From: Bacilli bacterium
Lineage (GTDB): Bacteria > Bacillota_I > Bacilli_A > ML615J-28 > CAG-698
Direction: 5' to 3'
Length of the DNA: 7,650 nucleotides
Assembly (NCBI GenBank): GCA_016296945.1
Contig: JAEDHQ010000071.1
Span: 1 to 7,650, forward strand
The position numbers were made by a program, and so were the translations under genes. Positions 1 to 5,424 of the stretch are shown in pieces (the first letter of the stretch is position 1; each line of letters starts with the position of its first letter). Below the pieces are notes generated by a model that saw only the letters and a program-made list of their open reading frames with translations, was not told the DNA's origin and searched no databases.

Positions 1-54
1 TCACAAGAGTTTTTGACAGATGGCAAAATCACAAGAATTTTCGACGGAGCTTAA
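1..54 (+). CDS. C-terminal end of an unidentified protein (5' end outside the window)
   Basis: Frame 1 reads SQEFLTDGKITRIFDGA and stops at TAA 52-54, immediately before a hairpin terminator. That position is what one expects of the end of a real gene, and frame 2 closes early (TGA at 14-16). Seventeen residues are too few to name the protein, and I do not recognise it. The gene would converge on the minus-strand methyltransferase. The same bases form an imperfect 28-nt tandem repeat whose period is not a multiple of three, so the two copies are read in different frames. The call rests on frame and terminator position only. Confidence 0.45.
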   Translation, partial: SQEFLTDGKITRIFDGA

Positions 55-56
55 AA
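1..56. repeat. Imperfect 28-nt tandem duplication
   Basis: Positions 1-28 and 29-56 align without gaps at 21 of 28 bases. Both begin TCACAAGA and both end AAAA, with a block of four consecutive differences at positions 21-24 of the unit. Only two copies are visible, and more may lie upstream of the window. It overlaps the presumed 3' end of the upstream gene. It could be a chance similarity or an old slippage duplication. Confidence 0.35.
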
Positions 57-82
57 AAGACGTGATTTTGTTCACGTCTTTT
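55..82. terminator. Bidirectional intrinsic terminator between convergent genes
   Basis: AAAAGACGTGA (55-65) pairs perfectly with TCACGTCTTTT (72-82) around a 6-nt loop, giving an 11-bp stem. On the plus strand the stem ends in T's followed by an AT-rich stretch. On the minus strand the 53-58 A-run becomes a run of six U's, so that direction has the better U-tract. The hairpin lies just after the upstream stop codon and shares its last bases with the TAA of the methyltransferase gene, so one element can serve both converging genes. Confidence 0.85.
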
Positions 83-791
83 AATATATATTTTTAGTTG
101 CCTCATATATCGCAATGCTTACCGCATTTGTGATATTTAAACTATCAATTTCCTTTGAGTGAGCAATGATAACGCTATGATAATTTAAAAAGTTATCAGG
201 AAGACCTGTTGCTTCGTTACCAAATATTAAAGAAAATGGTTTACTAAAAGTTGTTTGATGAAGTTTAGTTTTGGCCTTTAACATAAATGGATATAGATGA
301 TGATTATTGTATTGTTGTTTGTAGTCTTCAAAACTATCATATAATTTGAAATTAATATTGAATACTGCTCCCATTGAAGCTCTAATAGTTTTTGGATCAA
401 AAACATCAACGCATGGTTTGATAATAGCAATATCTTTGATGCCAAAACCTAAAGAAGTTCTCATAATTGTTCCTAAGTTTCCGGCGTTTGCTGGATTAAC
501 TAAAACAAGATGATTGTTATTTTGCAATTTTAGAGTAAACTTCTTAAATATTCCAATTACATAGACATTTTCTTTTGATGCTAAGATGTTAAAAATTTTA
601 TCGCTTATAATAGGTTCTTTTCCTAAAGATTTCAAGATTTTTTCCATCTTTTCTTTGGCTTCACCATTAAATGATGAGTGAAAATAAACATCTTGTAAAT
701 ATTGTGATTTATTTATTAGCAATTCAAATGTTAAAGTAATTCCTAAAGCATAAGAATAGTCTAAATCTTTTTTGTATTTTTCGTATTTCAT
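81..791 (-). CDS. SpoU/TrmH-family RNA 2'-O-methyltransferase (TsnR/YsgA type)
   Basis: This 236-residue cytoplasmic enzyme is predicted to transfer a methyl group from S-adenosylmethionine to a ribose 2'-OH, probably in 23S rRNA; the exact nucleotide cannot be read from sequence. The C-terminal half carries the three SPOUT motifs: NPANAGNLGTIMRT (about 99-112, with N105, G107 and R111), LIFGNEATGLP (188-198, with N192 and E193) and DSLNITNAVSIAIYE (216-230). These form the knotted SAM site and dimer interface. Residues 1-90 match the usual small RNA-binding N-terminal domain in size but are weakly conserved. Length is normal for the family. The start is ATG 791-789, with GAGGT (complement of 798-802) six bases upstream. 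The gene diverges from the HAD operon and ends in the shared terminator at 55-82. Confidence 0.9.
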   Translation of the reverse strand: MKYEKYKKDLDYSYALGITLTFELLINKSQYLQDVYFHSSFNGEAKEKMEKILKSLGKEPIISDKIFNILASKENVYVIGIFKKFTLKLQNNNHLVLVNPANAGNLGTIMRTSLGFGIKDIAIIKPCVDVFDPKTIRASMGAVFNINFKLYDSFEDYKQQYNNHHLYPFMLKAKTKLHQTTFSKPFSLIFGNEATGLPDNFLNYHSVIIAHSKEIDSLNITNAVSIAIYEATKNIY

Positions 792-811
792 AGCATTACC
801 TCATTTACTAT

Positions 812-840
812 ATTATATCAAAAATAGAGAACTTTTAAAA
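812..840 (-). promoter_or_regulatory. Promoter of the SpoU methyltransferase gene
   Basis: On the minus strand 820-812 reads TGATATAAT, a consensus -10 box with a TGn extension, about 20 bases upstream of the ATG. The -35 region (840-835, TTTTAA) is a poor match, so recognition would lean on the extended -10. The implied leader is short and holds only the GAGGT ribosome binding site. Confidence 0.55.
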
Positions 841-896
841 GGATTATTTTTGAAAGCAAAAGTATTTGAAAAGAATTAAGATTAGGAAATGAATTA

Positions 897-925
897 TTGC
901 AATTTAAGCATTTTTTTGTTATAAT
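897..925 (+). promoter_or_regulatory. Promoter of the HAD-truB-ribK-mtnN operon
   Basis: TTGCAA (897-902) and TATAAT (920-925) are separated by 17 bases, and TGT at 917-919 makes an extended -10. Transcription should start near 932, leaving a leader of about 19 nt with the ribosome binding site AAGGTAGG (935-942). No room remains for a riboswitch. Between this promoter and the divergent one (about 841-896) I see only AT-rich sequence. Confidence 0.75.
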
Positions 926-950
926 ATTTAAAATAAGGTAGGTACTTTAT

Positions 951-1664
951 ATGGTTGAAATGGAAAAAAAATTTAAAGGTGTTGTATTTGATCTTGATGG
1001 CACCTTAATGTATACATTAGATGATATATTAATAGCTATGAATTATGCTTTAGGAAAGAATGGCTTAACTCTTATAACAGTTGATGAGGTAAAGTACTTT
1101 GTAGGTAGTGGAGCACGAGTATTGATTGTTAGGGCACTTAAAGCAAATAAAACGATTTTGGAAGGAAAGTTAGAAAATACTAAAGAACTAGAAGATAAGG
1201 TCTACGAAGATTATATGGAGAAATATAAAGTTATTTGTACTGATCATGCTAGGCCATATGAGGGTATTATTCGTACTCTTAATTCTTTAAAACGTAAAGG
1301 AATCAAATTAGCGGTTTTATCTAATAAACCACAACGTGATACTGAAAGTGTAATTGATAGATATTTTGGGAAAGATATCTTTGATGTTGTTTTTGGTGGA
1401 CGTGAAGGGATACCTTTAAAGCCTGAACCTCAAGCATTGTATGAAACGATTAAATTATTGGGATTAAATAAGGAAGAGATCGTTTATGTAGGTGATTCTG
1501 ATATTGATGTGAAAACATTTTTAAATGCAAATGTTTTTGGAATTGCCTGTTGCTATGGGTTTAGAACAAAGAAGGAATTAATTGAAGCTGGTGCTACTAA
1601 TTTTGCTAATTCTCCTGCAGATATTTTGAGGTACTTCGAAAAAAAATTGATGGCATCTTGTTAG
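951..1664 (+). CDS. HAD-superfamily phosphatase, phosphoglycolate phosphatase-like
   Basis: This 237-residue cytoplasmic phosphohydrolase belongs to HAD subfamily I with an alpha-helical C1 cap. Motif I is VVFDLDGTL (nucleophile D14, acid/base D16), motif II is LSN (123-125, S124), motif III is LKPEP with K157, and motif IV is GDSDID (D182 and D186, Mg2+). The cap lies at about 24-95. The catalytic set is complete. The motif I extension usually reads DGTLxDS/T, but here Y21 replaces that Asp. The substrate cannot be assigned: phosphoglycolate, a nucleotide or another sugar phosphate are all possible. The start is ATG 951, with AAGGTAGG eight bases upstream; ATG 960 is a less well-spaced alternative. 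The domain naturally ends near YFEKK (228-232). The last five codons (LMASC) lie beyond an A8 run and overlap truB in the -1 frame (see the frameshift element). Confidence 0.88.
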   Translation: MVEMEKKFKGVVFDLDGTLMYTLDDILIAMNYALGKNGLTLITVDEVKYFVGSGARVLIVRALKANKTILEGKLENTKELEDKVYEDYMEKYKVICTDHARPYEGIIRTLNSLKRKGIKLAVLSNKPQRDTESVIDRYFGKDIFDVVFGGREGIPLKPEPQALYETIKLLGLNKEEIVYVGDSDIDVKTFLNANVFGIACCYGFRTKKELIEAGATNFANSPADILRYFEKKLMASC

Positions 1665-1698
1665 TCGATAAACCCTATCAAATGACTAGTCAAGATGC
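1628..1698 (+). promoter_or_regulatory. Candidate programmed -1 frameshift element at the HAD/truB overlap
   Basis: Three parts sit in the order expected of a dnaX-type cassette. GAGGT (1628-1632) is Shine-Dalgarno-like. After 7 nt comes A AAA AAA (1640-1646), whose 0-frame codons are AAA AAA of the HAD gene; a -1 slip puts the next codon at ATT 1646-1648, the truB frame. After 6 nt a stem-loop begins: GCATCTTG (1653-1660) pairs with CAAGATGC (1691-1698), TTAGTC (1661-1666) with GACTAG (1684-1689, one G-U), and GATA (1667-1670) with TATC (1676-1679), with bulges at 1690 and 1680-1683. The 0-frame TAG (1662-1664) lies inside the stem. The sequence parts are seen directly; frameshifting itself is inferred. 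The stem could instead serve translational coupling. Confidence 0.55.
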
Positions 1699-2530
1699 GG
1701 TAAATATTGTAAAAAGGAAATTGGGAATCTCAAAGGTTGGTCATGCGGGAACGCTTGATCCCTTAGCTACGGGATTATTAGTTGTATTAGTGGGTGATGC
1801 AACTAAAATAAGTCAGTATCTTTTAGAAGAAGAAAAAGGTTATCTTGCAGAAGTGTGTATTGGTATAACAACAAACACATGGGATTTAGAAGGACATATA
1901 ATTGATAAAAAAGAAGTTAATAAAGATTTGATTAATTTAAAAACAATTGATGATTTGTTATCTTCAATGGTAGGCGATATAACTTTGCCTGTTCCAATGC
2001 ATAGCGCGATTAAAATGGCTGGTCGTAAACTTTATGATATAGCTCGTGATGGTGAAGAGGTTGAGATCCCTGACCGTAATTATCGTATCTATGATCTGAA
2101 AAGAACTAGTGAACTAAAATATGAAAATATCGAAGGTATATTAGTTTGTAAATTCTCTATTGAGTGCCTAGTATCAAAAGGTACTTATATTCGTAGTTTA
2201 TGCAAAGTTATTGGGGAAAGATTAGGATACCCTTCATTTATGACTTCTCTGAGACGTCTTAGTTCCGGAGCTATGAATGTGAAAAACGCTGTAAAACTTG
2301 AAGATATTTCTTTAGAATCTAATTGCCTTATTGGAATTTTAGAAGCTGTAAAGAAACAAAATATTGTAGAAGTGAGAGACACATTGATCCATCGTATTAT
2401 TAATGGTAGAGAAGTAAGACTTCCTAATAAAGAACCATTAATATTCATTAAATATCATCAAAAACTTGTAGGCATTTATAAAAAAGTGGATGATGGAAGT
2501 TATCATGCTTTAAGAGTTTGGAGAGATTGA
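1646..2530 (+). CDS. truB: tRNA pseudouridine(55) synthase TruB
   Basis: TruB isomerises U55 in the T-loop of elongator tRNAs to pseudouridine. Numbering from ATT 1646 (294 residues), the N-terminal strand IDGILLVDKP matches the family start. Catalytic D38 lies in GHAGTLDPLATG (32-43), followed by the MHSAIKMAGRKLYDIARDG segment (residues 118-136, Y130 conserved) and SKGTYIRSL with R183. The C-terminal part (about 240-294) looks like a small PUA-like domain. Length is normal. The start is the problem. After the in-frame stop TAA 1607-1609 there is no ATG, GTG or TTG until TTG 1658, which would remove the conserved DGI strand and lacks a spaced ribosome binding site. Coding therefore begins at ATT 1646 or by -1 frameshift out of the HAD gene, giving a 526-residue fusion (232 + 294). 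The conservative fallback is TTG 1658 (291 codons including the stop). The gene ends in TGA, one base before the riboflavin kinase ATG. Confidence 0.9.
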   Translation: MDGILLVDKPYQMTSQDAVNIVKRKLGISKVGHAGTLDPLATGLLVVLVGDATKISQYLLEEEKGYLAEVCIGITTNTWDLEGHIIDKKEVNKDLINLKTIDDLLSSMVGDITLPVPMHSAIKMAGRKLYDIARDGEEVEIPDRNYRIYDLKRTSELKYENIEGILVCKFSIECLVSKGTYIRSLCKVIGERLGYPSFMTSLRRLSSGAMNVKNAVKLEDISLESNCLIGILEAVKKQNIVEVRDTLIHRIINGREVRLPNKEPLIFIKYHQKLVGIYKKVDDGSYHALRVWRD

Positions 2531-2531
2531 A

Positions 2532-2897
2532 ATGGAATTAGAAATAAAAGGAAAAGTTATTCATGGCTCTAATCTAGGAAAAAAATTAGGTTTTAGTACT
2601 GCTAACCTTGAAATTGATAATTCTTTTGATTTGAAATTTGGTGTATATAAAGTTTTTGTAGTTATTAATAATAATGAGTATTTAGGTGTTGCTAATTTTG
2701 GGATTAATCCAACATGTAACAAAATAACTAAACCACGTTTAGAAGTTCATATTCTAGATTTTAATCAAAATATTTATGACAATGAAATTAAAGTGAAGAT
2801 TGTTAAGTATTTAAGACCTGAAATTAAATTTAATAATAAGGAAGAATTAATTAAGCAAATAAATAATGATGTGAAAAATGCGAGGGAGAATGATTAA
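2532..2897 (+). CDS. Stand-alone riboflavin kinase (RibF C-terminal domain only)
   Basis: Predicted to phosphorylate riboflavin to FMN with ATP and Mg2+. The 121 residues cover exactly one riboflavin kinase domain: GKVIHGSNLGKKLGF-STAN (7-25, with T23 and N25 as the Mg/ATP-binding pair), GVY (37-39), GVANFGINPT (52-61), catalytic E71 in LEVHILDF (70-77), and LRPEIKF...KQINND near the end. The usual PTAN proline is S22, and the Phe of the RPTF motif is C62. In most bacteria, including the usual truB-ribF pair, this domain is the C-terminal third of a bifunctional RibF of about 310 residues. Here the FAD synthetase (adenylyltransferase) half is absent, and truB ends one base upstream, so no remnant can be hidden. 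The ribosome binding site is GGAGAG at about 2519-2525, within the truB end. FAD must be made by another enzyme, or be imported. Confidence 0.85.
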   Translation: MELEIKGKVIHGSNLGKKLGFSTANLEIDNSFDLKFGVYKVFVVINNNEYLGVANFGINPTCNKITKPRLEVHILDFNQNIYDNEIKVKIVKYLRPEIKFNNKEELIKQINNDVKNAREND

Positions 2898-2898
2898 G

Positions 2899-3600
2899 AT
2901 GCGAATTGGAATTATAGCTGCGATGGAAAAAGAAGTTAAATACTTTAAATCAATGATGAATGATTTAAAAGAGGTAAAAAAACAACATCTTACATTTTAT
3001 GTTGGAAAAATAAACAATAATGAAATAATTTTAGTTGTCTCTGGAATTGGAAAAGTATCATCTGGTATTATTGTAGCAACAATGGTTAATACTTTCGATA
3101 ATATTGATCGTATCATTAATGTTGGAGTTAGTGGTGGTAATGCTAGGTATGTAGAACGTGGCGATGTTGTAATTGGTGTTAATTATAGTTATGCCGATGT
3201 AGATTGCCGAGCTTTAGATGATTATCCTTTTGGAAGGATTTTTGGTTTTCCAAAAATGTTTGATTGTGATCAATTAATGCTTGATTTAGTAAAAAATAAA
3301 GGAAAATTATCTAATTTTAAACTTGGCACAATTTTAACAGGAGATAAGTTTTTTATAGATGATAATGAAATAAATCAAATTAATGATTTATATTTTAGTG
3401 ATTATCAAGCGATGGCTTTTGATATGGAATCAACTGCGTTAGCGCAAGCGGCATATTGTTATCAAATTCCATTTATAGCAATTCGCGCTATAAGTGATGT
3501 AATTGGTGTTGAAAATCAAAGTGATGTTTATTATGATTATGTAGAAATAGCTTGTAAGAAAGCTAATGATATATTATTATTGTTGTTAGAAAGTTTTTAA
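2899..3600 (+). CDS. mtnN: 5'-methylthioadenosine/S-adenosylhomocysteine nucleosidase
   Basis: This cytoplasmic homodimeric enzyme hydrolyses the adenine from S-adenosylhomocysteine, methylthioadenosine and 5'-deoxyadenosine, removing inhibitors of SAM-dependent enzymes. The 233 residues match family length. E12 in AAMEKE is the catalytic-site Glu. SGIGKVSSG (48-56) and GVSGG (76-80) form the substrate-binding loops. FDMESTALAQ carries M176 and E177, and RAISD carries D200, the general acid that protonates adenine N7 (E12, E174 and D197 in the E. coli enzyme). I chose ATG 2899, with GAGGGAG (2882-2888) ten bases upstream, because MRIGIIAAMEKE is the standard family start. ATG 2878 and ATG 2890 would add an unconserved tail and have no spaced ribosome binding site. 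One base separates it from the riboflavin kinase stop. It is the last gene of the operon; no convincing terminator follows. Confidence 0.95.
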   Translation: MRIGIIAAMEKEVKYFKSMMNDLKEVKKQHLTFYVGKINNNEIILVVSGIGKVSSGIIVATMVNTFDNIDRIINVGVSGGNARYVERGDVVIGVNYSYADVDCRALDDYPFGRIFGFPKMFDCDQLMLDLVKNKGKLSNFKLGTILTGDKFFIDDNEINQINDLYFSDYQAMAFDMESTALAQAAYCYQIPFIAIRAISDVIGVENQSDVYYDYVEIACKKANDILLLLLESF

Positions 3601-3640
3601 AAATATCTGTTTATGCTGAAAATTTTTTGTGTTTTCAATC

Positions 3641-3670
3641 TGCTTTAATAAATTAAAAAAATAGTATAAT
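3641..3670 (+). promoter_or_regulatory. Promoter of the cysteine desulfidase gene
   Basis: TATAAT at 3665-3670 is a perfect -10 box 22 bases before the ATG. The best-spaced -35 (3641-3646, TGCTTT, 18-nt spacer) is weak. The predicted start near 3677 leaves a leader of about 16 nt containing AAGGA (3681-3685). A weak -35 may mean that an activator is needed, but I see no clear operator. Confidence 0.55.
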
Positions 3671-3692
3671 ATGTTGGATTAAGGATTATATT

Positions 3693-4967
3693 ATGTGTAA
3701 TGTATTAAAATATCAAGCTTATTTATCAATATTAAAAGAAGAATTAGTTCCTGCAATGGGATGCACTGAACCAATAGCGATTGCATATTGTGGAGCAATC
3801 TTAAGAGATACATTAGGTCATATTCCAACTAGCGTCGATATTTATGTTAGTGGTAATATTTTAAAAAATGTAAAAAGTGTTTTTGTACCTAATACTGATG
3901 GAATGCATGGGATTGATGTTGCAGCAGCCATTGGAATTATTGCGGGTAATAAGGATAAGAAATTAGAAGTAATTGCTGATGTTACAAAAGACCAAATCGT
4001 TAAACTAAAAGATTATTTGCATAATGCGAAGATAACTGTTAACCATAGTAATAGTGATAGTATTCTTTATATTGAAATCGTTGGCAAATATTTAAATGAG
4101 TATGCTCGAGTAATTATCAAAGACTCGCATACATTTATCAGTTTAATCGAAAAAAATGGTGAAACTTTATACAAAAAAGATAAACAAGAGAATCTAACTA
4201 TTAATAAAACTAACAAATCCATTCTAACTATTAAAGGAATTTTAGATTTTATTAAAGAAGTTAAGATTGAGGATATCAAGAAAACATTAGATCGTCAAAT
4301 TGAATATAATATGGCAATTGCAAATGAAGGATTAAGAAGGTCATATGGGGCTAATATTGGAAAAACTATTATCAAATATTCTGAAAATAGTATTCTACAA
4401 TACGCAAAAGCATTAGCAGCTGCTGGTAGTGATGCGAGAATGAATGGTTGTGAGATGCCGGTTGTGATTAATAGTGGAAGTGGAAATCAAGGTATCACTG
4501 CTAGTGTTCCATTAATTGTATACGCACAGGAAAATAATATTGATCAAGAAAAATTATATCGTGGATTAGCTCTATCAAATTTATGTACAATTCATATTAA
4601 AAATAGCATCGGCAAATTATCTGCTTTTTGTGGAGTTGTAATTGCTGCGGCTGGATTTAGTGCTGGATTAGCATATTTAGATGGTGGCGATGAAAATGAA
4701 GTGTGTCATGCAATCGTCAATACACTTGGAATAATTTCTGGTATCGTTTGTGATGGTGCAAAATCTTCATGTGCTGCAAAGATTGCTTCAGCGGTTGAAG
4801 CTGGATTTTTAGGCTATTATATGTATAAAGATGGGAATCAATTCTACGATGGAGATGGTTTCATTAAAAAAGGGGTAGAAAATACTATTAAAGCTGTTGG
4901 GGAGATTGCACGTGTTGGTATGTGTGAAACAGACAAGGAAATAATCAGTATTATGCTTGATGATTAA
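3693..4967 (+). CDS. cyuA: L-cysteine desulfidase, CyuA/YhaM (UPF0597) family
   Basis: The family uses an oxygen-sensitive [4Fe-4S] cluster to break L-cysteine into pyruvate, sulfide and ammonia, and is related to the alpha chain of iron-sulfur L-serine dehydratase. The 424 residues show the hallmark GCTEP (23-27), SGSGNQG (261-267), AFCGVV (311-316) and VCDGAKSSC (352-360). C24, C313 and C353 are the likely cluster ligands: the C313-C353 spacing of 40 equals that of the ligand pair I recall from the Methanocaldococcus enzyme (Cys282 and Cys322). C298 and C360 are additional conserved-region cysteines. The start is ATG 3693, with AAGGA seven bases upstream. It is monocistronic, with its own promoter. 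Serine dehydratase activity is the main alternative. An Fe-S enzyme of this kind suggests an anaerobic or microaerobic host and cysteine catabolism. Confidence 0.85.
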   Translation: MCNVLKYQAYLSILKEELVPAMGCTEPIAIAYCGAILRDTLGHIPTSVDIYVSGNILKNVKSVFVPNTDGMHGIDVAAAIGIIAGNKDKKLEVIADVTKDQIVKLKDYLHNAKITVNHSNSDSILYIEIVGKYLNEYARVIIKDSHTFISLIEKNGETLYKKDKQENLTINKTNKSILTIKGILDFIKEVKIEDIKKTLDRQIEYNMAIANEGLRRSYGANIGKTIIKYSENSILQYAKALAAAGSDARMNGCEMPVVINSGSGNQGITASVPLIVYAQENNIDQEKLYRGLALSNLCTIHIKNSIGKLSAFCGVVIAAAGFSAGLAYLDGGDENEVCHAIVNTLGIISGIVCDGAKSSCAAKIASAVEAGFLGYYMYKDGNQFYDGDGFIKKGVENTIKAVGEIARVGMCETDKEIISIMLDD

Positions 4968-5001
4968 TTTTTGTGATTATTTTTTTAATATGAAAAAACA
5001 C

Positions 5002-5030
5002 TTGAAATTGTAGGATAGTTATGGTATAAT
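5002..5030 (+). promoter_or_regulatory. Strong promoter of rpsO (and pnp)
   Basis: TTGAAA (5002-5007) and TATAAT (5025-5030) are separated by exactly 17 bases, and TGG at 5022-5024 adds an extended -10. This is the best promoter in the window, as suits a ribosomal protein gene. Transcription should begin near 5037, giving a leader of about 77 nt, far longer than those of the other genes here. Confidence 0.85.
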
Positions 5031-5036
5031 ATATAT

Positions 5037-5113
5037 GTTCCTATAGCTTTGATTTACGAGTCTCCAACGTATTTCTAGGCTTTAGGTGAAAAAAATTTAG
5101 GAGGATTTTAATT
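5037..5113 (+). promoter_or_regulatory. Structured rpsO leader, probable S15 autoregulatory RNA
   Basis: Three nested helices can form: CCTA (5040-5043) with TAGG (5083-5086), GCTT (5046-5049) with AGGC (5077-5080, one G-U), and TACG (5055-5058) with CGTA (5068-5071), closing a 9-nt loop. The loop contains TCTCC (5061-5065), complementary to GGAGG (5100-5104) of the rpsO ribosome binding site with one G-U pair. This would be a pseudoknot that hides the Shine-Dalgarno. In several bacteria S15 represses its own mRNA by binding leader RNAs that mimic its 16S site, so S15 is the likely ligand. The pairings are seen by eye; binding is inferred. Confidence 0.6.
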
Positions 5114-5386
5114 ATGTCATGTATTTCAAAAGAACAAAAAGCTCAATTAGTTGCTAAGTATGGAAAAAAAGAAGGAGATTCTGGATCAGTTGAAGTTCAA
5201 ATTGCAATTTTAACATTCGAAATCAATCGTTTAAATGAACATTTATCTACAAATATTCATGATTTCCACACTCGTAGAGGATTATTAAAGAAAGTTGGTC
5301 ATCGTCGTAACTTATTAAACTATTTACGTAATAAAGATATCGCTTCTTATCGTACTCTAATCGAAAGCTTAAATTTGAGAAAATAG
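5114..5386 (+). CDS. rpsO: 30S ribosomal protein S15
   Basis: S15 is a primary binder of the central domain of 16S rRNA, at the helix 20/21/22 junction, and contributes to an intersubunit bridge. The 90 residues match the family (usually 89, here with one extra N-terminal residue). Recognisable parts are the DSGSVEVQIAILT segment, LNEHL, HTRRGLLKKVGHRRNLLNYLR and the C-terminal SLNLRK. The common DHHSRRG reads DFHTRRG here. The ribosome binding site is TTAGGAGG (ending at 5104), nine bases before ATG 5114, and is the segment predicted to be masked by the leader. It sits directly upstream of pnp, the classic bacterial arrangement. Confidence 0.97.
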   Translation: MSCISKEQKAQLVAKYGKKEGDSGSVEVQIAILTFEINRLNEHLSTNIHDFHTRRGLLKKVGHRRNLLNYLRNKDIASYRTLIESLNLRK

Positions 5387-5393
5387 TTTTTAG

Positions 5394-5424
5394 TAAAAAT
5401 AGGGTCTGGAGTGCCCTATTTTTA
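5394..5424 (+). terminator. Intrinsic terminator or attenuator between rpsO and pnp
   Basis: AAAAATAGGG (5395-5404) and CCCTATTTTT (5414-5423) are perfect inverted repeats around a 9-nt loop, and T5394/A5424 can extend the stem to 11 bp. The T-run is part of the stem and is followed by AACG, so termination is probably partial. That would make rpsO mRNA more abundant than pnp mRNA while letting some transcripts continue. I see no clear separate promoter for pnp in 5425-5481. Confidence 0.75.

Noticed and set aside
792..950. Riboswitch or attenuator in the divergent spacer
   Set aside because: Both promoters predict very short leaders (about 15-20 nt), leaving no space for a structured RNA. 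I see no FMN, SAM or SAH riboswitch signature.
2185..2448. Minus-strand open frame of 87 codons inside truB
   Set aside because: It lies wholly antisense to a well-conserved TruB coding region, shows no recognisable domain and has no convincing ribosome binding site or promoter. The same reasoning removes the antisense frames at 4067-4279, 5433-5624, 5811-6080 and 6954-7223.
2528..2530. TGA as a tryptophan codon (Mycoplasma-type code)
   Set aside because: TruB ends naturally at this TGA, and reading through soon meets a TAA in the same frame. Trp is encoded by TGG elsewhere, so the standard bacterial code applies.
2878..2898. Upstream ATGs (2878 and 2890) as the mtnN start
   Set aside because: Neither has a properly spaced ribosome binding site, whereas GAGGGAG at 2882-2888 is well placed for ATG 2899, which also gives the standard family N-terminus.
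3617..3637. Hairpin TGAAAA/TTTTCA after mtnN as a terminator
   Set aside because: The stem is only 6 bp, almost all A-T, and no U-tract follows it. Termination there cannot be supported.
4973..5001. T-run/A-run inverted repeat after cyuA as a terminator
   Set aside because: The stem is six A-T pairs with a three-base GTG/CAC extension across a bulge, without a following T-tract. It may be only AT-rich spacer just before the rpsO promoter.
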